This document shows positions 1 to 5,787 of a stretch of DNA of 6,137 bases, piece by piece; positions within the stretch are counted from its first letter, which is position 1, and each line of letters starts with the position of its first letter. Position numbers and translations under genes: made by a program. This stretch comes from Actinomycetota bacterium (GTDB taxonomy: Bacteria; Actinomycetota; Actinomycetes; Nanopelagicales; Nanopelagicaceae), in the NCBI GenBank assembly GCA_009698975.1, contig WLPB01000070.1, positions 1 through 6,137 of the forward strand, read 5' to 3'. The notes beneath the pieces are model-generated. The model did no database searches and had not been told where the DNA came from. It saw nothing but the letters and a program-made list of their open reading frames with translations.

Positions 1-124
1 AATGAGTTCGTTGAATACTTGTGTATAAGAGATTCAGAACTGAGAAAACGATAATTACACTACACACGTAGAAGTCCTGTTTGAGCTCTGAAGGACCCGG
101 GTTCGATTCCCGGCACCTCCACCA
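1..124 (+). ncRNA. ssrA: tmRNA (transfer-messenger RNA), 3' part only
   Basis: tmRNA frees ribosomes stalled on broken mRNAs: it is charged with alanine like a tRNA and then serves as a short message for a degradation tag. Only the 3' end is present; the tag reading frame and 5' acceptor strand lie before base 1. Visible here are a tRNA-like T arm (stem CCGGG 97-101, loop TTCGATT 102-108, stem CCCGG 109-113), a 3' acceptor strand CACCTCC (114-120), one discriminator base and an encoded CCA at 122-124. Just before the T arm, GTCCT (74-78) pairs with AGGAC (92-96), and ACACACGTAGAAG precedes it; this arrangement is typical of actinobacterial tmRNAs. A plain tRNA is excluded because no anticodon arm or D arm lies at the right distance upstream. 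Bases 1-60 look like the pseudoknot-rich part but cannot be folded with certainty without the rest. Confidence 0.9.
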
Positions 125-133
125 TGCATGTAA

Positions 134-433
134 CTATTTATTGCGCCGATTTCGGATAAATCTAATTTCTCGGATTATCGAATAAATATTGAGCTCGATG
201 ATTGCGATGCAGAAGAGGTGCAATCCAAATCCCTCAACGCTTAGGCCAGTGATCAAGGCAAGTACGATTCCTATCGTTGCAATTGCGCCGCCAACTATTT
301 GGCGAGCGAGATTGAGTCCTTTGCGGGTGCTCGTAAAGTCTTGTACTTTTCTGGTGGTGAGAATAAATGCCACCGGCGCAGTGATGATGATGGCCGTTAG
401 AATCACAATAACGAGGATAACTAAACTCTCCAT
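134..433 (-). CDS. Small membrane protein with three predicted helices, function unknown
   Basis: I do not recognise this 99-residue family. The protein is very hydrophobic, with probable membrane segments at about residues 4-26, 46-64 and 67-87. The loop between the first two (R28, K29, R37, K38, R44) and the C-terminal tail (REIRFIRNRRNK) are basic, so the positive-inside rule predicts N-terminus out, C-terminus in the cytoplasm. The ATG start is supported by a good ribosome binding site, GAGAGG (440-445), 6 nt upstream. It lies 40 nt downstream of the GNAT gene on the same strand and is probably the last gene of the trhO-GNAT transcript. Its stop is only 9 bp from the end of ssrA, with which it converges. 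An open frame on the opposite strand is judged a shadow: it has no comparable start signal and no membrane-type composition. The membrane location is well supported; no function is proposed. Confidence 0.75.
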   Translation of the reverse strand: MESLVILVIVILTAIIITAPVAFILTTRKVQDFTSTRKGLNLARQIVGGAIATIGIVLALITGLSVEGFGLHLFCIAIIELNIYSIIREIRFIRNRRNK

Positions 434-439
434 CTGCTA

Positions 440-445
440 CCTCTC
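440..445 (-). promoter_or_regulatory. Ribosome binding site of the small membrane protein
   Basis: GAGAGG sits 6 nt before the ATG at 433. It is one of the clearest Shine-Dalgarno sequences in the window and fixes the start of the 99-residue protein. Confidence 0.7.
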
Positions 446-473
446 TGGTGTATCTCGAGTGTATCCCTGTAAC

Positions 474-1013
474 TTACTGAACTAATGCGTATAAAAGCAT
501 ATCCTTCTGAGTGCCGTCGCTCTTCGTAACACGTTGCGCGAGTAGCGCCTCTCTCTTGTAGCCAGCCCGTTCTAAAACCTTATGGGAGGCAAAGTTGTCA
601 TCATCGGCGAGCCCTTGCACTCTACGAAAAGCCATTACCTCCAGCGCTAGCTTGGAGATTATTTTGAGCGCTGAAGTACAGATACCTTTACCGCGATGAT
701 CGGCGCTCATCCAATAACCAACCTCTGCGCAATGATTAGCAATGCTCAGCGAGTGAAGCGCGATAGTGCCCGCTAATTCACCCTCGCTCTCGATGGCGAA
801 TGTGATTGATTGATGGTTGAGATAACCAAGTGCTGCCCCCCGCACAAACTCTTCTGCCATCTCACGATCATATGGATATGGAACGGGCGTAAAGCTCGAG
901 ATAAGTGGGTCTTGGCAAGCAGCAAAGACAGATTCAATATCGTCCTCGCGCAATGGGCGCAAAATCACCTGGCCATCGCTGAGAGTGGGTTGCTCGATTG
1001 GCCAATTAATCAT
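474..1013 (-). CDS. GNAT-family N-acetyltransferase, RimJ/RimL type
   Basis: Cytoplasmic enzyme predicted to move an acetyl group from acetyl-CoA to an amino group. RimJ/RimL relatives modify protein N-termini, but many members of the group have small-molecule or unknown substrates. The 179 residues span the whole domain: the N-terminal strand with the family-typical pattern L(R)PLREDDIESVF (about 18-30), the central strand EVGYWMSADHRGKGI (97-111) carrying the acetyl-CoA pyrophosphate loop R-G-K-G (107-110), and the C-terminal motif NFASHKVLERAGY (140-152), characteristic of this subgroup. The ATG at 1013 is the only possible start, because the frame upstream is closed by TAA and contains no ATG, GTG or TTG. 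It has no good Shine-Dalgarno sequence. Instead a mini-ORF overlaps the start codon, so initiation may depend on translational coupling. It lies 65 nt after trhO, probably on the same transcript. The substrate cannot be inferred. Confidence 0.9.
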   Translation of the reverse strand: MINWPIEQPTLSDGQVILRPLREDDIESVFAACQDPLISSFTPVPYPYDREMAEEFVRGAALGYLNHQSITFAIESEGELAGTIALHSLSIANHCAEVGYWMSADHRGKGICTSALKIISKLALEVMAFRRVQGLADDDNFASHKVLERAGYKREALLAQRVTKSDGTQKDMLLYALVQ

Positions 1014-1032
1014 GTGAGCGCCAGTTAGCCAT
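1006..1032 (-). CDS. Candidate leader mini-ORF 2 (MANWRSHD), overlapping the GNAT start
   Basis: ATG at 1032, eight codons, TAA at 1006-1008. It is preceded by AGG 7 nt upstream, a weak ribosome binding site. Its last codons overlap the GNAT start codon (ATGATTAA arrangement), so ribosomes finishing here would be placed on the GNAT ATG. The first six residues equal those of mini-ORF 1 because both sit in copies of a 23-bp repeat. Translation is not shown; it may only be a by-product of the duplication. Confidence 0.3.
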   Translation of the reverse strand: MANWRSHD

Positions 1033-1043
1033 GTGAGTACCTG

Positions 1044-1070
1044 TTAAATACCTGAGCGCCAGTTAGCCAT
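1044..1070 (-). CDS. Candidate leader mini-ORF 1 (MANWRSGI) after trhO
   Basis: ATG at 1070, eight codons, TAA at 1044-1046. It has a strong Shine-Dalgarno sequence, AGGAG (1076-1080), 5 nt upstream, overlapping the trhO stop codon TAG. The start lies 8 nt after the trhO stop, which is well placed for re-initiation by ribosomes leaving trhO. This is the best initiation signal in the trhO-GNAT gap, better than that of the GNAT gene itself. The product is too short to expect a function as a protein. Confidence 0.35.
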   Translation of the reverse strand: MANWRSGI

Positions 1071-1078
1071 GTGAGCTC

Positions 1079-2005
1079 CTAGCCAACGAATTCGCGATTA
1101 CGGCGCTTGCGATTAACTGTGTGATTGCAGGTGAGATTGCTCGGAAGAGCGGCACATGTATCGCAGAGCAAAATTAATTGATGGCAGCTCTCGGAGTTGC
1201 AATTACGGAAGTGCTTTGTTGGGCCGCTACATTGAACACATTCGCCAATGACCTTTGTTTTATCTGAGAAATCGTGAACCATGCGATCATCAAAGATATG
1301 TAATGAACCTTCCCAAAGCGAATCATCGCCAAACTTTTCGCCATATTTAACGATGCCACCATCAATTTGGTAGACCTCTTTAAATCCGTGCTCAACCATT
1401 ACCGCTGAGATAATTTCGCAGCGAACGCCACCGGTGCAGTAAGTAACGACTGGCTTATCTTTAATATCATCGTATTTGCCACTCTTAATCTCTTCGATAA
1501 AGTCATGAGAGGTTTGAACGTCCGGAACGATCGCATTTTTAAACTTACCGATTTTTGCTTCGTAGGCATTACGGCCATCAAAGAAAACTACTTCGTCTCC
1601 GCGCTCTCGCACCAGAGCATCCACCTGTGCTGGGCGAAGATGTGTGCCACCGTTAACGACGCCATTCTCATCAACCTTGATTACATCAGGATTACCAAAG
1701 CCGACTAGCTCTTTACGAACGCGAACCTGAAGGCGAGGAAAGTCGTTGCCAGTTCCGTCGGACCATTTAAATGCAATCTTTTTAAATCCCGGATATTGGC
1801 GAGTCATCTTCACATATTTCTTGACGGCCGCCATATCTCCGCCAACGGTTCCATTGATACCGTGGCTCGAAATAATAATGCGCCCCTTGAGACCAAGAGT
1901 TTCACAGAGTTGTTTCTGCCAGAGCTTGATCGCCTCAGGATCTTCCAAAGGCGTGAATCCGTAATAGAGGATTACCTTTGGGATAGAAGGCGCATGCTTG
2001 TTCAC
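1079..2005 (-). CDS. trhO: tRNA uridine(34) hydroxylase, rhodanese-domain family (YceA/TrhO)
   Basis: TrhO enzymes use molecular oxygen to form 5-hydroxyuridine at wobble position 34 of certain tRNAs, a precursor of further wobble modifications that widen codon reading. At 308 residues the length suits the family. In order: an N-terminal acylphosphatase-like region starting KVILYYGFTPL (10-20) and containing SSHGINGT (46-53); a central rhodanese domain with FFDGRNAYEA (141-150) and the active-site loop CTGGVRC (190-196), catalytic C190 retained; then a cysteine-rich tail with C256, C259, C269, C274, C281, C284 and C293, probably a metal site as in related proteins. The start is GTG: the frame is closed by TAG four codons upstream and no internal ATG fits better. 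A TAGAAT box lies 6 nt before the GTG, so the message may be leaderless. An HNH gene lies 79 nt upstream on the same strand, and a GNAT gene follows. Confidence 0.95.
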   Translation of the reverse strand: MNKHAPSIPKVILYYGFTPLEDPEAIKLWQKQLCETLGLKGRIIISSHGINGTVGGDMAAVKKYVKMTRQYPGFKKIAFKWSDGTGNDFPRLQVRVRKELVGFGNPDVIKVDENGVVNGGTHLRPAQVDALVRERGDEVVFFDGRNAYEAKIGKFKNAIVPDVQTSHDFIEEIKSGKYDDIKDKPVVTYCTGGVRCEIISAVMVEHGFKEVYQIDGGIVKYGEKFGDDSLWEGSLHIFDDRMVHDFSDKTKVIGECVQCSGPTKHFRNCNSESCHQLILLCDTCAALPSNLTCNHTVNRKRRNREFVG

Positions 2006-2011
2006 AGTCTC

Positions 2012-2017
2012 ATTCTA
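2012..2017 (-). promoter_or_regulatory. Probable -10 box of a leaderless trhO promoter
   Basis: On the minus strand TAGAAT is followed by 6 nt and then the trhO GTG. A TAnnnT box 6-7 nt before the start codon is the usual sign of a leaderless gene in actinobacteria, and trhO lacks a good Shine-Dalgarno sequence. The same TAGAAT-N6-start arrangement precedes argF. The -35 region (around TGAAGA, 2035-2040) is poor. Confidence 0.5.
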
Positions 2018-2025
2018 AACCCGCT

Positions 2026-2054
2026 GCAAAGCGATCTTCACCAGAGAGCTTTGC
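2026..2054 (-). terminator. Hairpin between the HNH gene and trhO, possible terminator without U-tract
   Basis: GCAAAGC and GCTTTGC form a perfect 7-bp stem around 15 nt. Inside, TCT/AGA can add 3 bp beyond a symmetrical 2x2 internal loop, leaving a 5-nt loop. No run of U follows, so it is not a classical intrinsic terminator, though actinobacterial terminators often lack one. If trhO has its own promoter at 2012-2017, this would be the end of the HNH transcript; otherwise it is a structured leader of trhO. Confidence 0.4.
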
Positions 2055-2084
2055 CTTGGATTACCGACTTCTAGCAGCGCTTGA

Positions 2085-3575
2085 TTACGTTGGATCGCCC
2101 ACCACTCGAGCGGGCGAGAAGAACTCTTTTCCTGCAGGAGATTTCCAGAGGCATGATCCATCGCTGTAGCTCTCAATACTCCAGCCACCGTGCGTCTTCA
2201 TTCTGTGGTGTCGCCTACAGAGCGCTCCAAGATTTTCCAGAGAGGTAGCACCACCACTTTCCCAACTTCGCGCATGATCTAAATCAGAGAGCAGTGCCGA
2301 TCGCCTGCATCCCGGGAATCTACAAGTTCGGTCACGAGCAATTAAGAAATCTTTAAGGGCCTGCGGAGGTTCATAACTTTCGCGCCCGAAATCAAGAAGG
2401 TTTCCTGTAATTGGCTCGGTGATAAACCTCTTCCACTTTGCATCACTTGCGATTTCTCGAGCAACTGATGCGGGAATTGGTCCGTAGCCAGCGAGCTCAC
2501 CTGGATTCTCTGCCAATCCCAACAAAGTTGGAAGATCAATTGTCACATTGACTGTGAGAGGGCGACGGTGAGGCGTAACTTCTTCGATTGTAGATGCGAG
2601 GAATCTTGATGCGATTTCTGCGAGTGCATCTGCGCGCTTCATATCCTTGTTTCGCAGATCGCGCTTTGCCGCACCAGCACCCGCACCAGCACCAGCACCT
2701 GCAGCAGCACCTGCACCCGCACCTGCACCTGTACCTACAGCACCAGCGCCCGCTACATGAGTACAAATTAAGTTGAGATCATTAAGCGGATTAGCCTTGC
2801 TGGTAGCGCGACAATCTGCGCACTCGCTTCCTTCGCGGAGAATAAAAGCTTCGATAGCGCTCATCACTACTTGCGCTTCATGTGCCGGCAGAAGTGCGAC
2901 GATGGTGGACATTCCATCAAAGTCATTGAAGCAGCTGACCCGTCGCATTTCGCGGGCATCGGCAACGGTCTCTTCAAACTCTTGTGGAGTCGATGTCGCA
3001 ATAACTTTTCGAACGAGCGAACCGACTTGTGATGGGGTGTGAAACTCTGAATAACTAATAGCTCGCTCTTCAAGGTTGAAAATTACTGATTCGGGAAGGC
3101 CCTTGTTAAGTGCCGATGCCGCCTCACGAGCGATTGCGGTTGCATGTGCTGTTGAGATTTCACCAGTTGCGAGAGCAGAGCAGGTATTGGGAAGAAAATT
3201 GGTCAATGCACGAGCGATATCAATCTTGTGCTGGGCAGATGCGGGGGAGAGGCGAAGCGCTGTAGAAACATCTTCGCGCTCTGCCTCATCAATTCCATAA
3301 ATTGGGTCATCACTCTCGGATGCTGTACGACCTGCCACTGCGATGATTGCCCGCTGCATGAGCGCCTGCAGCCATGAAGTTTGTCGCTCGAGGGCCTCGA
3401 GATAATCGATGCGGGAGGCAAGGGGCAGATGTGCGGGATCGATTGCGGCGAGCTTTGCCAATACTGCTGCAGATGGAAGCGCGCGCAAAAGAGTGGCGAC
3501 GGAGTCGATCTCCTCGATTACAACTTCCTGCAGTGCTTCTCTCATATCGGAGATACTGCTTTCACCCACTGACAA
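2085..3575 (-). CDS. DUF222 protein with C-terminal HNH endonuclease domain (13E12-type)
   Basis: A 496-residue member of the DUF222-HNH family, which is numerous in actinobacteria and includes the mycobacterial 13E12 repeat proteins; the cellular role is not established. The helical DUF222 part covers roughly residues 20-330 and includes the family-typical KRADALAEIASRFL (313-326). The HNH domain is near the end: RDRTCRFPGC (C418, C423), LDHARSWESGG (H434), N448, C453, HH 456-457 and H462. The zinc cysteines and catalytic His/Asn positions are present, so the nuclease fold looks intact. A Gly-Ala stretch (about 276-303) splits the DUF222 region just after ECADC (251-255). The start is uncertain: the longest frame begins with TTG at 3575, but GTG at 3569 has a weak TAGAAA box 7 nt upstream and ATG at 3545 is also possible; none has a good Shine-Dalgarno sequence. 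No transposase or integrase is adjacent. Confidence 0.9.
   Translation of the reverse strand: MSVGESSISDMREALQEVVIEEIDSVATLLRALPSAAVLAKLAAIDPAHLPLASRIDYLEALERQTSWLQALMQRAIIAVAGRTASESDDPIYGIDEAEREDVSTALRLSPASAQHKIDIARALTNFLPNTCSALATGEISTAHATAIAREAASALNKGLPESVIFNLEERAISYSEFHTPSQVGSLVRKVIATSTPQEFEETVADAREMRRVSCFNDFDGMSTIVALLPAHEAQVVMSAIEAFILREGSECADCRATSKANPLNDLNLICTHVAGAGAVGTGAGAGAGAAAGAGAGAGAGAAKRDLRNKDMKRADALAEIASRFLASTIEEVTPHRRPLTVNVTIDLPTLLGLAENPGELAGYGPIPASVAREIASDAKWKRFITEPITGNLLDFGRESYEPPQALKDFLIARDRTCRFPGCRRSALLSDLDHARSWESGGATSLENLGALCRRHHRMKTHGGWSIESYSDGSCLWKSPAGKEFFSPARVVGDPT
2667..2750 (-). repeat. Hexanucleotide array coding for a Gly-Ala tract in the HNH protein
   Basis: About 84 bp of imperfect 6-bp units (GGTGCN on the coding strand) encode alternating Gly and Ala, with a few Thr/Val interruptions, at residues 276-303. 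Loss or gain of whole units would keep the frame, so length may vary between strains without inactivating the gene. The tract probably forms a flexible linker. Confidence 0.9.
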
Positions 3576-3678
3576 ATTTCTAGCTTTCCCACAGAAATAT
3601 TGTGTATAGAGATAAGCGTGTATTGAGCGTGAAGATTGATAAACAGTGTGTAAAGATTTCGGCGCAGAAGATTACAAG

Positions 3679-3707
3679 TTGTTAGTAGTTGAAAGTTCAA
3701 TTACCCT
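3679..3707 (+). promoter_or_regulatory. Candidate promoter of the pirin gene
   Basis: TTGTTA (3679-3684), a 17-bp spacer and TACCCT (3702-3707) fit a -35/-10 pair of the housekeeping actinobacterial sigma factor. This would place the transcript start some 25 nt before the pirin ATG, leaving room for its ribosome binding site. The rest of the 3576-3739 divergent region has no clear promoter for the HNH gene. Confidence 0.4.
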
Positions 3708-3739
3708 ATAACCACAGAGTTCAAGAAGTGGAGCGTGCA

Positions 3740-4816
3740 ATGCCAGCAGTAACCGTTAGTGATATCACCGTACTTCCTCGCATCGCATCGGGTGCCGGTC
3801 TTCGCGCGCGCACAATCAAGAGCATTACCACTGCCCCACAAGGATTTGAGGGCGAAGGTTTTCCAGTTCGTCGTGCATTTGCCGGCGTTGATATGCAAGA
3901 ACTCGATCCATTTATTCACTTAGATCAAATGGGTGAAGTCGAATACGCACCCGGTGAACCAAAGGGAACTCCATGGCATCCACACCGCGGTTTTGAAACT
4001 GTTACATACATTATTGATGGAATTTTTGATCACCAAGATTCAAATGGTGGCGGCGGAACAATTACCGATGGCGATACACAATGGATGACAGCAGGCGGTG
4101 GAATTCTTCATATCGAAACTCCACCGGAATCACTCGTAATGTCCGGCGGTCTCTTTCACGGATTCCAACTTTGGGTAAATCTTCCTGCAGCAAAAAAGTG
4201 GTCACCGCCTGCATACCAAGATGTACGAGCGAATGATGTTGCACTTTTAACAACGCAAGATGGCGGTGCACTTCTTCGTGTTATCGCTGGTGAAGTTGAT
4301 GGTCATGCCGGACCTGGAACAACACAGACACCTATCACTTTGTTGCATGCAACTGTTGCGCCGGGTGCTGAACTTCGCCTTCCATGGCGCAAGGATTACA
4401 ACGCGCTTGTCTACACAATGTCAGGTCACGGATTTGTCGGCGAAGAGTCTCGACCGGTATCAATGGGTCAGCTCACTGTCTTTGGTGATGGCGATTCAAT
4501 TGTGATTCGTGCGGCGCAACAGCAAGAAAGTCGCTCACCAAACCTAGAACTCTTTATTCTCGGAGGTGCGCCAATCAAAGAGCCTGTCGCATGGATGGGG
4601 CCTTTTGTAATGAATACAAAGCGCGAAGTTCTGCAGGCATTTGAAGATTTCCAGAAAGGATTACTGGGCTCGATTCCTGCAATCTACAAGGAAGATGCGA
4701 AGAAGCCCGAGAATGGTTCGAAATTAAACCGCACAGATAAGTTAAGTGGCGATGTTCCAGCGCGTGAAATCCTTGATGTACATAACGCTCCTACAGATCT
4801 GCAAGAGAGTAATTAA
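3740..4816 (+). CDS. Pirin-family protein (bicupin)
   Basis: Pirins are two-domain cupin proteins with one metal ion in the N-terminal domain. Some bacterial members act as quercetin dioxygenases and others influence metabolic enzymes, but most have no assigned role. With the ATG at 3740 the protein has 358 residues. The N-terminal cupin contains WHPHRGFETVTYI (79-91) and GGGILHIETP (119-128), giving the four family metal ligands H80, H82, H124 and E126. The second cupin runs to about 290 and ends in the family motif EPVAWMGPFVMNT (281-293). A polar tail of about 48 residues (311-358) extends beyond the usual end. An in-frame TTG at 3689 would add 17 residues, but the ATG has a proper GGAG 6 nt upstream and the extra residues do not look conserved. 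The stop overlaps that of the convergent argF gene. The substrate is unknown. Confidence 0.93.
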   Translation: MPAVTVSDITVLPRIASGAGLRARTIKSITTAPQGFEGEGFPVRRAFAGVDMQELDPFIHLDQMGEVEYAPGEPKGTPWHPHRGFETVTYIIDGIFDHQDSNGGGGTITDGDTQWMTAGGGILHIETPPESLVMSGGLFHGFQLWVNLPAAKKWSPPAYQDVRANDVALLTTQDGGALLRVIAGEVDGHAGPGTTQTPITLLHATVAPGAELRLPWRKDYNALVYTMSGHGFVGEESRPVSMGQLTVFGDGDSIVIRAAQQQESRSPNLELFILGGAPIKEPVAWMGPFVMNTKREVLQAFEDFQKGLLGSIPAIYKEDAKKPENGSKLNRTDKLSGDVPAREILDVHNAPTDLQESN

Positions 4817-5751
4817 CTACCCTTTAGCTCACCTCGCGTTAAGTGATACAGCAACGCTTGTATTGTCGTCCGACGATGGAAAGCTTCGCGCCAAATAACA
4901 GACTTTGGTCCATCAATTACTGATGCGGCAACTTCTTCATCGCGGTGTGCCGGCAGGCAGTGCATAAAGATTGAATCTTCGGCAGTCATCGACATTAATC
5001 TTTCATCAATAGCAAACGGGCTCAACGCAGCAAACTTTTCGGCCCGCTCTGTCTCTGGATCGCCCATCGACATCCACACATCGGTATAAAGAACGCTTGC
5101 ATCTTTAACGGCAGCATCAGGATCGTTGGTAACTTCAACTCGCCCGCCGCTCTTTGCTGCTAACTCTTGGGCACGCTTAACAATTGCGGCATCCGGTGCA
5201 AACTTTCCTGATGGAGTAGCAGCAACAACGTGTGCTCCCATGATTGCACCCATCAACAACCACGCATGTGACATGTTGTTGCCATCACCGAGATAAACAA
5301 ACTTTCGACCAGAAATATCGCTGCCAAAGTTCTCGCGAATTGTGACCCAGTCGGCTAGTAATTGTGTTGGATGGTCATCATCGGTCAGCGCATTAATTAC
5401 CGGAATCGAAGCATGTGCGCCAACTTCATCGACATCGCTCTGAGCAAAAGTGCGAATAATCAGCGCGTCACAGAATCCACTGATGATGCGAGCGGTATCT
5501 GCAATCGTTTCACCGCGTCCTAACTGCAAATCATCACCACGAAGGAAGATCGGAGTTCCACCAAGATGTGCGACCGCTGTCTCTGATGCCAATCGGGTAC
5601 GCGTTGAAGGCTTAGTCATATAGATAGCAACGCTCTTGTTGCGAAGGGCTGTATCTGCACGCAAAGGGTTAGCAGCAAAGTCACTAGCAGTGGCGATCAG
5701 AAGCTCGATGTCCTCACGGGAAAGATGCTCGGTGCGTAATAAGTCCTTCAT
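4813..5751 (-). CDS. argF: Ornithine carbamoyltransferase
   Basis: Cytoplasmic enzyme of arginine synthesis that joins carbamoyl phosphate and ornithine to give citrulline, normally as a trimer. The 312 residues match the usual length. The carbamoyl-phosphate loop KPSTRTR (47-53), RTF (100-102) and HPTQ (127-130) are present. The ornithine side shows GDGNN (155-159), DVWMSMG (224-230, the SMG loop typical of ornithine rather than aspartate carbamoyltransferases) and HCLPAHR (264-270). Departures from close actinobacterial ArgF sequences are ASE (55-57) where SFE usually follows STRTR, and EAFHRR (289-294) in place of EAENR; the arginine is kept, so activity is likely. No other arginine gene is visible nearby, although argF is usually in an arg cluster in actinobacteria. 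The ATG start has no good Shine-Dalgarno sequence but a TAGAAT box 6 nt before it, suggesting a leaderless message. No ArgR-type operator is apparent. Confidence 0.93.
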   Translation of the reverse strand: MKDLLRTEHLSREDIELLIATASDFAANPLRADTALRNKSVAIYMTKPSTRTRLASETAVAHLGGTPIFLRGDDLQLGRGETIADTARIISGFCDALIIRTFAQSDVDEVGAHASIPVINALTDDDHPTQLLADWVTIRENFGSDISGRKFVYLGDGNNMSHAWLLMGAIMGAHVVAATPSGKFAPDAAIVKRAQELAAKSGGRVEVTNDPDAAVKDASVLYTDVWMSMGDPETERAEKFAALSPFAIDERLMSMTAEDSIFMHCLPAHRDEEVAASVIDGPKSVIWREAFHRRTTIQALLYHLTRGELKGS

Positions 5752-5757
5752 CTGGGA

Positions 5758-5763
5758 ATTCTA
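5758..5763 (-). promoter_or_regulatory. Probable -10 box of a leaderless argF promoter
   Basis: On the minus strand TAGAAT lies 6 nt before the argF ATG, so transcription would begin at or next to the start codon. No convincing -35 element is seen at 16-18 bp; that position falls beside the start of the divergent DUF3039 gene. Confidence 0.5.
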
Positions 5764-5774
5764 CCCAAGGAAGG

Positions 5775-5780
5775 TAAACT
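5775..5780 (+). promoter_or_regulatory. Probable -10 box of a leaderless DUF3039 promoter
   Basis: TAAACT lies 7 nt before the ATG at 5788, the leaderless spacing. The purine-rich AAGGAAGG just upstream (5767-5774) resembles a Shine-Dalgarno sequence, but 13 nt from the ATG it is too far to work normally. The -35 position would lie over the argF start. Confidence 0.45.
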
Positions 5781-5787
5781 CCCGTGC

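Larger units (their letters stand above)
1001..1075. repeat. Tandem copies of the GNAT start region (two exact, one degenerate)
   Basis: A 23-bp sequence occurs exactly twice, at 1015-1037 and 1053-1075 (period 38). It begins TGAGCGCCAGTTAGC and ends CATGTGAG. A third, diverged copy covering 18 bp of it (15 of 18 matching) lies at 1001-1018 and contains the true GNAT start codon. On the minus strand each copy reads CTCACATG followed by codons for (A/I)-N-W. The array therefore looks like repeated duplication of the GNAT translation start. Confidence 0.9.

Noticed and set aside
20..28. Perfect DnaA-box-like TTATACACA on the minus strand
   Set aside because: It lies inside the tmRNA, where the sequence is constrained by RNA function; a single box without a cluster is most likely chance.
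97..124. tmRNA 3' end as an integration site (att) for a genomic island
   Set aside because: No integrase gene follows, and the T-arm/acceptor sequence is not repeated elsewhere in the window, so there is no sign of an island junction.
189..485. 98-residue open frame on the plus strand opposite the small membrane protein
   Set aside because: It is antisense to a gene with a clear ribosome binding site and membrane-protein composition; it has no start signal and no recognisable motifs.
2536..2766. Cys/Arg-rich open frame within the HNH gene, resembling a cysteine-rich peptide
   Set aside because: Its Cys-Arg pattern is only the Gly-Ala hexanucleotide array read in another frame of the same strand.
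2085..3575. HNH gene as a mobile element or homing endonuclease, since 13E12 proteins can be repeated
   Set aside because: There are no flanking inverted repeats, target duplications, or split host gene; only one copy is visible and its composition resembles that of its neighbours.
3689..3739. TTG-initiated longer form of the pirin protein
   Set aside because: The candidate promoter at 3679-3707 overlaps this start, and the ATG at 3740 has a good GGAG at proper spacing, so the extension is probably untranslated.
5753..5766. Short inverted repeat TGGG-N7-CCCA near the argF start, as an ArgR operator
   Set aside because: A 4-bp arm is too short, and the sequence does not resemble the AT-rich ARG-box palindrome.
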